Of a DNA stretch of 64,000 nt, positions 52,140-61,893 are shown one piece after another. The stretch's first letter is position 1. Every line of letters starts with the position of its first letter. The translations under genes were made by a program, and so were the position numbers. The stretch covers positions 62,001 to 126,000 of the forward strand of contig NZ_DASYDG010000057.1 in NCBI RefSeq assembly GCF_036499745.1. The letters run 5' to 3'. Under the pieces are notes generated by a model that saw only the letters and a program-made list of their open reading frames with translations, ran no database searches and was not told the origin of the DNA. The DNA comes from Pinirhizobacter sp036499745 (GTDB taxonomy: Bacteria > Pseudomonadota > Gammaproteobacteria > Xanthomonadales > Rhodanobacteraceae).

Positions 52140-54821
52140 ATGCGTCCTCTCGTCCGTTCGTTCGTACTTACCGCCCTCGCCGCATGTTGCGGCGCGGCAT
52201 TGGCCGCCACCCCGGAAGCCGCGCCCCTCGCCCGACTGCCGGCATGGGCAACGCCGGAGGCCTATACCCTTGCCTTCAAGGTGGACCCGAAGGAAACCAA
52301 CTTCAGCGGCAGCAGCACCATCAAGGTCAAGCTGTCGCAGGCGTCCGATCACCTGTGGCTGCATGGCCGCGACCTCACCGTCAGCAAGGTTGTGATCACC
52401 ACCGCCGACGGCAAGGCGCATGAAGGCAAGTACGTCGCGGCGGCGCCGAAGGAAGGCGTGTCCCGCATCGACTTCGGCAGCACGCTCAAGCCCCAGGAAC
52501 TCACCCTGGCCATCACCTTTACCGCGCCGCTCAACCAGCAGTTGCAGGGCCTGTACAAGGTGTCGCACGAAGGCGTGCCCTATGCGATGACGCAGATGGA
52601 GCCGGTGAGCGCGCGCTTTGCCTTCCCGGGCTTTGACGAACCCTCGTTCAAGACGCCGTTCAACATCAGCCTTACGGTGCCCGCCGATGACCAGGCGGTA
52701 GCCAACACCAGCGTGGTGAAGGAAGAAAAAGCCGGCGACGGCTGGAAGAAGGTGACCTTCGCCAAAACCGAACCGCTGCCGACGTACCTGGTTGCCTTCG
52801 CCGTCGGCCCCTGGGACATCGTCAAGGGTCCGGATATCGCCGCGACCAAATACCGCGACCATGCCACTCCCCTGCGCGGCATCGCCGCCAAGGGCGAAGG
52901 CCACCGCATGCAGCATGTGCTGGGCGAAACGCAGTCGATCATCCACACGCTGGAGGACTACTACGGCTTCGGCTATCCATTCGACAAGCTCGATCTTCTG
53001 GCCGCCCCTGACTTCTCCGCCGGTGCCATGGAGAACGCAGGCCTTGTGACCTTCCGCGATTGGCTGCTGCTGATCGACCCGGATTCCCCGGCGCAGTACG
53101 TGCGCGCATCCTTCAACGTCAACGCGCACGAGCTCGCCCACCAGTGGACGGGCGACACCGTCACCATGACCTGGTGGAACGACATCTGGCTGAACGAGGC
53201 CTTCGCCACCTGGATGCAGCAGAAGGTGACGCAGAAGGTGCATCCGGAGTACCGCGCCGACCTTGACCGCATCCGTGGTGCGCAGGGCGCGATGAACAAC
53301 GATGCGCTGGTGAGCGCACGCAAGATCCGCCAGGAAATTACCGGCAACGGTGATATCGAAACGGCCTTCGACGGCATCACCTACCAGAAGGGTGCCGCGG
53401 TGCTGGGCATGTTCGAAGGCTATGTGGGTGAGTCGACTTTCCAGAAGGGCATGCGCGCATACATCCAGGACCACAAGTTCGGCAATGCCAGCGCTGACGA
53501 CCTGGTGGAATCGATCCGCAAGGCTGCCGACAAGGGCGAGGACTTCCGCAAGGCCTTCAAGAGCTTCCTTGATCAGTCCGGCGTGCCGTACGTGCAGACC
53601 AAGATTTCCACCGAAGGCGGCAAGACGGTGCTGCACCTGACGCAAAGCCGCTACCTGCCCACCGGCAGCACGGGCGATCACAACCGCGTGTGGGGCGTGC
53701 CGGTGTGCGTGCGCTATGGCACGGCATCGGGCAGCAAGGTGAGCTGCGAACTGCTGGACAAGGCGTCCGGCACGATGACGCTCGAAGGCGCGTCCTCGCC
53801 TACCTGGGTGCTGGCCAACGCCAACGCCAGTGGCTACTACCGCTTCAGCATCGACAAGGCGGACCTCCCGCCGCTGGTGAAGGTGGCATCGTCCTTGAGC
53901 GACGGCGAACAGCTGGTTTACGCCGATGCGCTGGACGCCGGCTTCAACCAGGGTGAACTCGATGCGCATGATGTGCTGGTGGGACTGAAGCCCCTGACCG
54001 CCAGCAAGACGCGTGAAGTGGCCGCCGTACCGACCGTGATGCTCAACCAGTTCTACTACCGCCTGGCCAAGACCGACGCGCAGCGTGCGGCGGTGGTGAA
54101 ATACGCGAAGGATGCCTACCTGCCACGCATGGAACAGCTCGGTTACAAGCGCAAGGCGGGCGAGCCGGACGGCGATTCATTGCAGCGCGCGGCGCTGGCG
54201 GAGTTCCTGGGTAGCGACATGCGCATCGCCGAAGTCCGCAAGGCCCTGCTGGCGCAGGGTGATGCGGCGCTGAAGCCGAAGGCCGACGGCCGCCTGGATC
54301 TGGGCGCGGCCGATCCGGACCTGCTCGGCGCGGCGCTGGGCGTGGCTACGCAGGAGCACGGCAAGCCCGCGGTGGATGCACTGATTGCCGAGCTGCCCAA
54401 GAACAGCGATCCGCAGCAGCGCAATGCGATCCTGGCGGGCCTGGCGCAGACCAGCGACGCCGCGCAGCTGAACCGCGTGCGTGACTATGCCCTTACCAAG
54501 GACGTCAAGGTCGGCGAGATGGCGGCAGTGCTGCGTGGCGGTCGCGAAACCCGGGCACAGCGCGACGCCCTGTGGAACTGGGCTACCACCAACTACGACA
54601 AGATCGTCACCCGTACCGGCAGCTTCGCCGGCGGCGCCCTGCCGCGGCTGATGGGCGGTGGCGGGTGCTCGGAAGAAGAGGCCTCGCGCCTGCAGGATTT
54701 CTTCGCCACCCGTGCGAAGAATATCTCCGGTGCCGAACGCGGCCTGGCGCAGACCACCGAAGGCGCCAAGCTGTGCGCGGCAGGCGTGGCCAAGCAGGAT
54801 CCGGCGGCGCTCACCCGCTAA
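52140..54821 (+). CDS. Exported M1-family zinc aminopeptidase
   Basis: An 893-residue peptidase with a signal peptide (1-22, ending AALA). The M1 motifs are intact: GAMEN (295-299) and HELAH (330-334), with the third zinc ligand in WLNEAFATWM. The C-terminal half is the ERAP1-like helical domain. Export to the periplasm distinguishes it from cytoplasmic PepN. It probably trims peptides taken from the medium. An intrinsic terminator follows 27 bases after the stop. Confidence 0.94.
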   Translation: MRPLVRSFVLTALAACCGAALAATPEAAPLARLPAWATPEAYTLAFKVDPKETNFSGSSTIKVKLSQASDHLWLHGRDLTVSKVVITTADGKAHEGKYVAAAPKEGVSRIDFGSTLKPQELTLAITFTAPLNQQLQGLYKVSHEGVPYAMTQMEPVSARFAFPGFDEPSFKTPFNISLTVPADDQAVANTSVVKEEKAGDGWKKVTFAKTEPLPTYLVAFAVGPWDIVKGPDIAATKYRDHATPLRGIAAKGEGHRMQHVLGETQSIIHTLEDYYGFGYPFDKLDLLAAPDFSAGAMENAGLVTFRDWLLLIDPDSPAQYVRASFNVNAHELAHQWTGDTVTMTWWNDIWLNEAFATWMQQKVTQKVHPEYRADLDRIRGAQGAMNNDALVSARKIRQEITGNGDIETAFDGITYQKGAAVLGMFEGYVGESTFQKGMRAYIQDHKFGNASADDLVESIRKAADKGEDFRKAFKSFLDQSGVPYVQTKISTEGGKTVLHLTQSRYLPTGSTGDHNRVWGVPVCVRYGTASGSKVSCELLDKASGTMTLEGASSPTWVLANANASGYYRFSIDKADLPPLVKVASSLSDGEQLVYADALDAGFNQGELDAHDVLVGLKPLTASKTREVAAVPTVMLNQFYYRLAKTDAQRAAVVKYAKDAYLPRMEQLGYKRKAGEPDGDSLQRAALAEFLGSDMRIAEVRKALLAQGDAALKPKADGRLDLGAADPDLLGAALGVATQEHGKPAVDALIAELPKNSDPQQRNAILAGLAQTSDAAQLNRVRDYALTKDVKVGEMAAVLRGGRETRAQRDALWNWATTNYDKIVTRTGSFAGGALPRLMGGGGCSEEEASRLQDFFATRAKNISGAERGLAQTTEGAKLCAAGVAKQDPAALTR

Positions 54822-54848
54822 GGCCAGGCTGGTGCCGGGGTAACACAT

Positions 54849-54873
54849 GGGGCGCTTCGGCGCCCCGTTTTTT
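54849..54873 (+). terminator. Intrinsic terminator after the M1 aminopeptidase
   Basis: A perfect seven-base-pair stem GGGGCGC/GCGCCCC with a TTCG tetraloop, followed by GTTTTTT. Confidence 0.95.
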
Positions 54874-54908
54874 ATCCTTGCCTCGACACGCGTCGGTACA
54901 ATGCCTCC

Positions 54909-55739
54909 ATGAATCGAGCCGGCCCCACCGTCCGCGATGCCCTGGCGGCCGCTACCGAACAATTGGGCGAGCGGGTCGACGCCGAGCTGTTACTGCTTGA
55001 TGCCCTGGGCAAGTCGCGCAGCTGGTTGTTCGCGCACGGCGATGATCCGATGCCCAAGGATGCCGGCACAGCGTTTGACCTCGCAGTGGCCAGACGGCTG
55101 CGGGGCGTGCCGATCGCTTATATCACCGGCCGCCAGGGGTTCTGGTCATTCGACCTGGAAGTCACCTCCGATACCCTCATCCCCAGGCCCGAGACCGAAT
55201 TGCTCGTTGAAGCGGCGCTCGCCTGCGTACCCCTTGATGCGCCCTGGCGCATCGTCGACCTGGGCACCGGGAGCGGGGCGATTGCGCTGGCGCTGGCGCG
55301 CGAACGGCCCCATGCATCCGTCGTGGCGGTGGACACCAGCGAGGCGGCGCTCACCGTCGCCCGGCGCAACGCGCAAAGTCACGGCGTGCACGTGCGCTTC
55401 GTCCATGGTTACTGGCTTGATCCGGTGGCCGGCGAACGCTTCGACCTCATCGTTTCCAACCCCCCCTATATCCAGGCCGACGACCCCCACCTGGAGGCGT
55501 TGTCGCATGAGCCGTCTAGCGCACTGGTCGCAGGCCTCGATGGCCTGGACGATATCCGCCTGATCGTCCAGGGCAGTGCTGTCGCGCTCCATCCCGGCGG
55601 CTGGTTGCTTCTGGAGCATGGCTGGAACCAGGGGCAAGCCGTGCGCGCCTTGTTTGGCGACGACTGGCAAGCCGTGGAAACGCTTCGCGACCTGGAAGGC
55701 CGGGAGCGGGTCACCCGCGCACGCTATCGCCATCGATAA
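54909..55739 (+). CDS. prmC: Release factor glutamine methyltransferase
   Basis: Methylates the glutamine of the GGQ motif in RF1 and RF2. The 276-residue protein has IVDLGTGSGAIALALA (SAM loop), NPPY (184-187), the PrmC-specific IPRPETELLVEAAL, and YITGRQGFWSFDLEV. Length fits the family. It converges with dxs. Confidence 0.95.
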   Translation: MNRAGPTVRDALAAATEQLGERVDAELLLLDALGKSRSWLFAHGDDPMPKDAGTAFDLAVARRLRGVPIAYITGRQGFWSFDLEVTSDTLIPRPETELLVEAALACVPLDAPWRIVDLGTGSGAIALALARERPHASVVAVDTSEAALTVARRNAQSHGVHVRFVHGYWLDPVAGERFDLIVSNPPYIQADDPHLEALSHEPSSALVAGLDGLDDIRLIVQGSAVALHPGGWLLLEHGWNQGQAVRALFGDDWQAVETLRDLEGRERVTRARYRHR

Positions 55740-55782
55740 TCCAGACGTCAGGGAACGTCAGGGGAAACCATAAGGGGAAGCC

Positions 55783-55905
55783 ATGACGTTCGTGGACCGC
55801 GTGATGGCGGTCACGAATGGCGAGATCCCCCGGTTGAACCGCCCATGGTTGTCACGTGATTCCCCGCGAGCGGCTAGCCGGCGCTGGCGACTCCGGCGGG
55901 CATAA
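55783..55905 (+). CDS. Possible 40-residue small protein
   Basis: A short frame begins MTFVDRVMAVTNGEIPRL and ends basic (RRWRLRRA). It has a strong site (AAGGGGAAGCC) just before its ATG, 43 bases after prmC. Its last 32 bases overlap the end of dxs on the other strand. I recognise no family; it may be chance. Confidence 0.2.
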   Translation: MTFVDRVMAVTNGEIPRLNRPWLSRDSPRAASRRWRLRRA

Positions 55906-57775
55906 GGCTGCTGAAGCGCGTGCGGATCGCGTTGCGGATGCAGGGAAGATCCAGGCCCGCCATGCTCAGCACTTCTTCGCGCGAGCCGTGCTCAAGGTAG
56001 GCGTCGGGCAGGCCCAGATGCAGGATCGGCATGGTGATGCCGTGCGAGGCCAGCAGTTCAGCCACGCCGGCACCTGCACCGCCGGCGATGGCGTTGTCCT
56101 CGATGGTCACGAACCCCTGGTGCGTGCGAGCCAGCTCCAGCACCAGGGCTTCGTCCATTGGCTTGACGAAGCGCATGTTGGCCAGCGTGGCGTCCACTTC
56201 GGCTGCGATCACCGCCGCCGGCGCCAGCATGGTGCCGAAAGACAAAATGGCCAGCCCGTGGTGCCCGCGGCGGCGGATCTCGCCCTTGCCGATGGGAAGC
56301 ACATCCAGCTGCGGTTCGATCTTCGCGCCCGGTCCGGTGCCACGCGGATAGCGCACGGCGGCGGGGCCTTTGTAGTGGAAGCCGGTGGAAAGCATCTGCC
56401 GGCATTCGTTTTCGTCGGCCGGGGCCATGATCACCATGTTCGGCAGGCAGCGCAGGAACGAAAGGTCGAAGCTGCCGGCATGCGTGGCGCCATCGGGGCC
56501 GACCACGCCGGCGCGGTCGATGGCGAAGGTCACGTCCAGGTTTTGCAACGCCACGTCGTGGATGGCCTGGTCGTAGGCGCGCTGCAGGAAGGTGGAATAG
56601 ATCGCCACCACCGGCTTGGCGCCCTCGCAGGCCATGCCCGCGGCCAGGGTCACCGCATGCTGCTCGGCAATCGCCACGTCGAAATAGCGCTGCGGATACT
56701 CCCGCGAAAAACGCACCAGCCCCGAGCCTTCGCGCATCGCCGGCGTGATGCCGAACAGGCGGTCGTCGGTGGCGGCCATGTCGCACAGCCAGTCGCTGAA
56801 GATGTCGGTGTAGGTGGGCTTGGCAGGGCCGGCTTTCTTGGCCAGGCCCGCCGTGGGATCGAACGGGCCCACCGCGTGGTACTCGATCTGGGCCTCTTCG
56901 GCCGGGGCGTAACCCTTGCCCTTGGTGGTGATCACGTGCAGCAGCTGCGGGCCGGGAAGTTCCTTCACCGTGCGAAGCGCGCTGAGCAGCTGCGGGATGT
57001 TGTGGCCGTCGATCGGGCCGGTGTAGTGGAAGCCCAGTTCCTCGAACAGGGTCGAAGGTACGAACATGCCCTTGGCGTGTTCCTCCCAGCGGGAAAAGAA
57101 CCTGCCGAAAAACGACTTCTTCGGGATCGCACGCTTGGCGCGCTCGCGCCACACGTTGAGGGTGTGGCTGGCCATCGCGCGGGCCATCATCTTGGTCAGC
57201 GCGCCCACGTTCTCGCTGATCGACATGCCGTTGTCGTTGAACACCACCAGCATGTTCGGTTCCACGTCGCCGCCGTGGTTGAGCGCTTCGAAGGCCATGC
57301 CGGCGGTCATCGCGCCGTCACCGATCACCGCCACCACCTTGCGGTGGTCACCCCGGCGCTGGGTAGCGATGGCCATGCCCAGCGCCGCGGAGATCGACGT
57401 GGAGGAATGGCCGACGCCGAAGGTGTCGTATTCACTTTCGGCGCGGCGGGGAAACGGCGCCAGGCCGTCTTTCTTCTTGATCGAAGTGATGCGCTCGCGG
57501 CGCCCGGTGAGGATCTTGTGCGGGTAGCACTGGTGGCCCACGTCCCACACCAGGCGGTCACGCGGGGTGTCGAACACGTGGTGCAGGGCCACGGTGAGTT
57601 CCACCACGCCCAGCCCCGCGCCAAAGTGGCCACCCGAAGACGCCACGGCCTCGATCAGGTAGCCGCGCAATTCATCGGCCACGGCCGGGAGGTCGTCGTC
57701 GGCGAGGGTACGCAAGTCGGCGGGCACCCGGATATTGGCCAGGTGCGGGTAGCGGGAGAGGTCGGTCATCGGCAT
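55874..57775 (-). CDS. dxs: 1-deoxy-D-xylulose-5-phosphate synthase
   Basis: Thiamine-diphosphate enzyme that starts the MEP isoprenoid pathway from pyruvate and glyceraldehyde 3-phosphate. The 633-residue sequence includes GHFGAGLGVVELTVALHHVF, the ThDP-binding VIGDGAMTAGMAFEALNHGG, GPTHAG-type segment DGATHAGSFDLSFLR, and YPRGTGPG. Length matches DXS. The isoprenoid link to the two YceI proteins is only thematic. Confidence 0.97.
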   Translation of the reverse strand: MPMTDLSRYPHLANIRVPADLRTLADDDLPAVADELRGYLIEAVASSGGHFGAGLGVVELTVALHHVFDTPRDRLVWDVGHQCYPHKILTGRRERITSIKKKDGLAPFPRRAESEYDTFGVGHSSTSISAALGMAIATQRRGDHRKVVAVIGDGAMTAGMAFEALNHGGDVEPNMLVVFNDNGMSISENVGALTKMMARAMASHTLNVWRERAKRAIPKKSFFGRFFSRWEEHAKGMFVPSTLFEELGFHYTGPIDGHNIPQLLSALRTVKELPGPQLLHVITTKGKGYAPAEEAQIEYHAVGPFDPTAGLAKKAGPAKPTYTDIFSDWLCDMAATDDRLFGITPAMREGSGLVRFSREYPQRYFDVAIAEQHAVTLAAGMACEGAKPVVAIYSTFLQRAYDQAIHDVALQNLDVTFAIDRAGVVGPDGATHAGSFDLSFLRCLPNMVIMAPADENECRQMLSTGFHYKGPAAVRYPRGTGPGAKIEPQLDVLPIGKGEIRRRGHHGLAILSFGTMLAPAAVIAAEVDATLANMRFVKPMDEALVLELARTHQGFVTIEDNAIAGGAGAGVAELLASHGITMPILHLGLPDAYLEHGSREEVLSMAGLDLPCIRNAIRTRFSSLMPAGVASAG

Positions 57776-57830
57776 ATTGTTGGCCCAAGCCTCTGGCTGG
57801 GCAAGGGCAGCCGCGTGAAAATACCGTGGC

Positions 57831-58463
57831 TTAAGGTGCCGGGCGGCGGTCCCGGGGCAGGTGGCTGACCAGGAATTCCATCTGGTCGGCCAGGATGTTG
57901 CGGTTGGACAGGATCAGGTGCTCCACCCAGCTGGGCCGGTAGGGCACGGCCAGCAGCGGCATATCCGCCTGCTGCGGCGTGCGGCTGCCCTTGCGCAGGT
58001 TGCAGGCAAGGCAGGCGGAAACCACGTTTTCCCAGATGTCCTGGCCTTTCTTGGACACCGGCAGCACATGGTCGCGGGTGAGTTCGTGGCGGCTGAAATG
58101 ATCGCCGCAGTACAGGCAGATATGGCGGTCGCGGGCGAACAGCGCGGTATTGGTGAGCGCCGGGGCCGGGTCGATGGCGTGGTCGCGGCAGTGGCCGGTG
58201 CTGGCAACGATGGGGTGGAGCTTCAGGATGCTCTGGTCGCCGCGGATGCGGTTGATGCCGCCGTGGACGGTGATGCAGGGGTCGCCCAGGGTCCAGGCGA
58301 CCGCCTCGCGGACGTACAGGCAGGCGGCATCTTGCCAGCTGATCCAGTCAAGGATCCGGCCAGCGGCGTCCAGCGCCAGCACCCGGGTGGTGTTGAGCGC
58401 GGTTACGCGGGCGGCTTCCAGTGCCATATTTTCCATGGGGTACAACGGGGCCAAACCAAGCAT
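57831..58463 (-). CDS. HNH endonuclease-family protein
   Basis: A 210-residue protein with a C-terminal HNH domain: two zinc knuckles CLYCGDHF and CLACNLRKG flank LTRDHVLPVSKKGQD, with WENVV before the second. Such genes are widespread in proteobacteria outside phage and have no settled role. Upstream ATGs near the start (MLGLAPLYPMENM) leave the exact start open. It lies 55 bases upstream-side of dxs on the same strand. Confidence 0.85.
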   Translation of the reverse strand: MLGLAPLYPMENMALEAARVTALNTTRVLALDAAGRILDWISWQDAACLYVREAVAWTLGDPCITVHGGINRIRGDQSILKLHPIVASTGHCRDHAIDPAPALTNTALFARDRHICLYCGDHFSRHELTRDHVLPVSKKGQDIWENVVSACLACNLRKGSRTPQQADMPLLAVPYRPSWVEHLILSNRNILADQMEFLVSHLPRDRRPAP

Positions 58464-58721
58464 GCGATGCGTTCCTTCACGAGAGCGAAAGATCGTCCAG
58501 CGACGCGGCCTTCAGTGGCGAATGGGCCGTGTGGCCCGAGCATAGCCCAGTTCCGTGACAGATCGCACGCGCAGCGGTACGGATCGTGCTTACCGCCGAC
58601 CACCTCCACTGACGCCCAAGCCGCTGATATAGTGGGCGTTCGATTGCTGACCCGACGCCGGGTCTGATTGGGGAGGCCGGGGTGGCGCCCCGGCACGGCG
58701 GGGGCATTGAGGGTAGAAAAC
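58464..58721. other. Divergent region between HNH and SapC genes
   Basis: The 258 bases carry TATAGT near 58630 as a possible -10 for sapC, and two leader hairpins, GACCCG/CGGGTC near 58660 and GCCGGGG/CCCCGGC near 58677-58695. No small gene is evident. Confidence 0.35.
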
Positions 58722-59477
58722 GTGGCTGAAGTGCTTTTTTATGAACGTCCGGTTCCGCTGAACCGCACCGCGCACAAAGATCTGCGGATGCGTCCGCTGC
58801 CGAACGTGAGTTTCGCCGCCAAGGTGCACTCCGTTCCGCTCACCGGCGTCGAGTTCGCTCCCGCCGCGCGCGATTTTCCCATCCTGTTCGCCGGTTCCTC
58901 GCTGGAAGAGGCAGGCCCCATGGCCCTGCTGGGCCTGCGCCAGGAAGAAAACCTCTTCATCGGCGATGAAGGCTTCTGGGAGAACGGTGTCTATATCCCG
59001 GCATTCGTGCGCCGTTATCCGTTCGTGCTGGCCGAGAAGCCGGCCGGCGCCGAGGGCGACGATTTCACCGTGTTCCTCGATGAAGCCTTCGACGGCTTCA
59101 ACACCGAGGAAGGCGAGCGCCTGTTCAACGAAGACGGCACCGATGCGCCGGCCCTCACCAACGCCGTGAACTTCCTCGGCGAATTCCAGGACCACGTGCG
59201 CCGCACCCAGTGGTTCATGGGCAAGCTGCGCGAGCACAACCTGCTGGAGCCGCGCACCATCAACCTGTCCAACCCTGCGGGCAAGCAGATCAACCTCAAC
59301 GGCCTGTACGTGGTGAACGAAGAAAAACTTCGCGCGCTCGACGACAAGGTCGCCGGTGAACTGCTGCGCGAAGGCGCCTTCGGCTGGATCTACGCCCACC
59401 TGGTGTCGCTGTCCAACATCGACCGCATGGCCGAACGCCTGGGCAAGCGCGAGGAAGCGCCTTCCGCTGCGGCGTAA
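58722..59477 (+). CDS. SapC-family protein
   Basis: A 251-residue protein of the SapC family (PF07277), named from an S-layer-linked locus but of unclear function. Conserved parts are EVLFYERPVPLNRTAHKDLRM, VHSVPLTGVEFAPAARDFPI, YIPAFVRRYPFVLAE and LLREGAFGWIYAHLVSLSN. GTG at 58722 follows GAGGG. A bidirectional terminator lies just after the stop. Confidence 0.88.
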   Translation: MAEVLFYERPVPLNRTAHKDLRMRPLPNVSFAAKVHSVPLTGVEFAPAARDFPILFAGSSLEEAGPMALLGLRQEENLFIGDEGFWENGVYIPAFVRRYPFVLAEKPAGAEGDDFTVFLDEAFDGFNTEEGERLFNEDGTDAPALTNAVNFLGEFQDHVRRTQWFMGKLREHNLLEPRTINLSNPAGKQINLNGLYVVNEEKLRALDDKVAGELLREGAFGWIYAHLVSLSNIDRMAERLGKREEAPSAAA

Positions 59478-59500
59478 AGCCTCTCGCTCCAGACGAAATG

Positions 59501-59529
59501 AAAAAAACCGGCCTTGCGCCGGTTTTTTT
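59501..59529. terminator. Bidirectional intrinsic terminator between sapC and GNAT genes
   Basis: Seven A, stem CCGGC/GCCGG with a CTTGC loop, then seven T. It serves both convergent genes. Confidence 0.95.
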
Positions 59530-59533
59530 CTAC

Positions 59534-60007
59534 CTACTTCACCGCTTTGGCCATCCGGCAAAGATCAAGGTCGTAGCCGGCCGATTCATACGTCCTGCGT
59601 GCCCGCTCGTTGCCGGGAAAGACCGCAATGGTGACGTACTGGCATTTGTGCTCGCGGGCCCAGGCGTAGGCATGATCGAGCAGCGCCTTGCCCACACCCG
59701 TGCCTTCGGCTTCTTCGGAAACCGCAAGGTCCGACACGTGGCAATTGGTGCGATGGTTGAAGAAGTCCTGCGTCTTTTGCAGGTGGATGAAACCCACCGT
59801 TTCGCCGTCTTCGTCTTCGGCGACAAAGATGAAGCTGTTGGGCGGTTGTTCGTCCAGGTGGCGGACCAGGTCCGCGCGGATGCCTTCGATGCATTCGTTT
59901 CGCCGTCGCCCGTTGGGCAGCGGGAAATCCACGAAGCGGGGAATCAGGCCGAGGATGAAGTCGTCGTCATCTTCGGCGAGGCGAATCAGGTACGTCGTTT
60001 CGCTCAT
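59534..60007 (-). CDS. GNAT-family N-acetyltransferase
   Basis: A 157-residue acetyltransferase. The acetyl-CoA loop reads VSEEAEGTGVGKALLDHAYAWA, preceded by CHVSDLAVS and followed by VTIAVFPGNERARRTYESAGY. The acceptor is unknown. It follows, on the minus strand, the acyl-CoA dehydrogenase gene after 103 bases containing a strong hairpin. Confidence 0.9.
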   Translation of the reverse strand: MSETTYLIRLAEDDDDFILGLIPRFVDFPLPNGRRRNECIEGIRADLVRHLDEQPPNSFIFVAEDEDGETVGFIHLQKTQDFFNHRTNCHVSDLAVSEEAEGTGVGKALLDHAYAWAREHKCQYVTIAVFPGNERARRTYESAGYDLDLCRMAKAVK

Positions 60008-60072
60008 GGCGTAGGGAGGCGCTAGGGAGACCGGACCGAGCCTTTGTTTCTACACCCTCGGCGGTGATCGTG

Positions 60073-60104
60073 CAAAGTGCCCGGCGGCCAGGCCGGGCAC
60101 TTTG
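60073..60104. terminator. Perfect 13-base-pair hairpin between acyl-CoA dehydrogenase and GNAT genes
   Basis: CAAAGTGCCCGGC (60073-60085) pairs fully with GCCGGGCACTTTG (60092-60104). Without a T tract, it is likely a transcript-end or processing hairpin after the dehydrogenase gene. Confidence 0.5.
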
Positions 60105-60110
60105 GATCGA

Positions 60111-61886
60111 TCAGGCTATCGCCGGGAGCGTGGACACGCCCGTCTCAATGGCCTGTCGGTGCAGCTGCGCACGGGGCAGGATGCGTGCGAAATAAAATGT
60201 TGCGACATCGCGCTTGGCCTGCTTGAACGCGGCCGGCCGGGACGAACTGTCCGCCGCTGCCACGCTCCTGGCCCAGGCCCAGGCCAGGGCGACGTAGCCG
60301 GAGAGATAGAGGTAATCCACCGCGGCGGCACCGATTTCCTCGGGATTTTCCTGTGCCCTGGCCACGAGGGACTGGGTTAGTTCTCCCCAGGCCCTGGCCG
60401 CCTGCGACAGCGGGCCGACGAAAGGGGCAAGGCCTGCATCCTGTGCGTGCTGTTGGCAGAACGTGCCTATCTCGGCCAGGAAATGTTTCAGGCCCGCGCC
60501 CTTCAACTGCAGGATCTTTCGGCCGATCAGGTCCAGTGCCTGGATCTGCGTGGTGCCTTCGTACAAAGTGGTGATACGCGCGTCGCGGACGAATTGCTCC
60601 ACGCCGTTCTCCACGATGTAACCGTGGCCGCCATAAATCTGCAACGCTTCCTTGGTCGATTCCACCGACCATTCTGTAAGCATCCCCTTCACGATGGGGA
60701 TCAGGAACGAGAGCAATTCCCCGGCCTGGATACGCGCCGACTCATCCGCCGCGCGAGCCTCGATATCGCTCTGCAGCGCTCCGTACAGGGCCAGCACGCG
60801 GCCGCCTTCGACAAAGGCCTGCTGCGTCAGCAGCATGCGGCGGACGTCCGGATGCACCACCAGTGGATCGGCGGGTTTATCGGGATACGCAGGTCCTGAC
60901 AGCGCGCGCATCTGCACGCGCTCGCGGGCGTAGTTCAGGCTGTTCTGCAGGGCGCGTTCACTGATCGCCAGGCCCTGGATGCCCACCGCCAGGCGCGCGG
61001 CATTCATCATGGTGAACATCGCCTGCAGGCCCTTGTGCGCGGGGCCTATCAACCAGCCTTCGGCGCCGTCGAAATTCATCACGCAGGTAGCGGAGCCGCG
61101 GATGCCCATCTTGTGCTCGATGGCGCCGGCGGCAAGCTTGTTGCGCTCGCCCATGGCGCCATCCTTGCCCACGCGGAACTTCGGCACGGCCAGCATCGAG
61201 ATGCCGCGGCTGCCGGCGGGCGCATCGGGTAGGCGCGCCAGCACCAGGTGCACGATGTTTTCGGCGAAATCGTGCTCACCGGCGCTGATGAAGATCTTCG
61301 TGCCGCTGATGCTATAGCTGCCGTCGCCGTTGGGCTCGGCGCGGGTTTTCAACAAGCCCAGGTCCGAGCCTGCCTGCGGCTCGGTCAGGCACATGCTTCC
61401 CGTCCAGCGGCCTTCCACCAGCGGTTTGAGGAACACTTCCTGCTGCCACTGATCGCCATGGTGTTCGAGCGCATCCACCGCGCCCTGCGAGAGCAGCGGA
61501 TAGATGCCCCAGGCCAGGTTCGCCGAGTCGATCATTTCCTTGGTGAGGGCGCCCACGGCGTGCGGCAGGCCCTGGCCACCGAAGGTCTCGGGGGCGGTCA
61601 GGCCCGCCCAGCCGCCGTCGACGTACTGGCGGTAGGCTTCCTTGAAGCCCTTGGGCGTGGTGACGCTTGCCGTGGCCTTGTCGTAATGACAGCCTTCTTC
61701 ATCACCGCTGGCGTTCAGCGGGGCCAGCACCTGTTCGTTGAAGCGTGCCGCTTCGTCCAGCACGGCGTCGATGAGGTCGCGGGTGTGCGCCTGGCCGCCG
61801 CCCAGGCCGCCAAGGATGGCCTCGGCGCCGAGCACGTCGTAAAGCGCAAAGCGCATGTCGTCGAGCGGGGCTTTGTATATCGTCAT
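60111..61886 (-). CDS. Acyl-CoA dehydrogenase (DmdC-like, long form)
   Basis: A 591-residue FAD enzyme with the C-terminal extension seen in the DmdC/AidB-type branch. Core motifs are SMCLTEPQAGSDLGLLKTRA, SISGTKIFISAGEHD, MGIRGSATCVMNFDGAEGWLIG and IYGGHGYIVENGVEQFVRDARITTLYEGTTQIQ. The ATG at 61886 (MTIYKAPLDD) is fixed by homology. It starts seven bases after the lipoprotein gene. The substrate chain is unknown; 3-methylmercaptopropionyl-CoA is one candidate by family. Confidence 0.92.
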   Translation of the reverse strand: MTIYKAPLDDMRFALYDVLGAEAILGGLGGGQAHTRDLIDAVLDEAARFNEQVLAPLNASGDEEGCHYDKATASVTTPKGFKEAYRQYVDGGWAGLTAPETFGGQGLPHAVGALTKEMIDSANLAWGIYPLLSQGAVDALEHHGDQWQQEVFLKPLVEGRWTGSMCLTEPQAGSDLGLLKTRAEPNGDGSYSISGTKIFISAGEHDFAENIVHLVLARLPDAPAGSRGISMLAVPKFRVGKDGAMGERNKLAAGAIEHKMGIRGSATCVMNFDGAEGWLIGPAHKGLQAMFTMMNAARLAVGIQGLAISERALQNSLNYARERVQMRALSGPAYPDKPADPLVVHPDVRRMLLTQQAFVEGGRVLALYGALQSDIEARAADESARIQAGELLSFLIPIVKGMLTEWSVESTKEALQIYGGHGYIVENGVEQFVRDARITTLYEGTTQIQALDLIGRKILQLKGAGLKHFLAEIGTFCQQHAQDAGLAPFVGPLSQAARAWGELTQSLVARAQENPEEIGAAAVDYLYLSGYVALAWAWARSVAAADSSSRPAAFKQAKRDVATFYFARILPRAQLHRQAIETGVSTLPAIA

Positions 61887-61893
61887 GGGAATC

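Noticed and set aside
55741..55762. Met-box-like AGACGTCA followed by AACGTCA before dxs/prmC ends
   Set aside because: Only one good octamer, 10-base spacing, and position between convergent gene ends with no promoter; likely chance.
55856..57868. Plus-strand open frame of about 670 codons opposite dxs
   Set aside because: Shadow of dxs; composition is Gly/His/Val-rich as expected of antisense reading.
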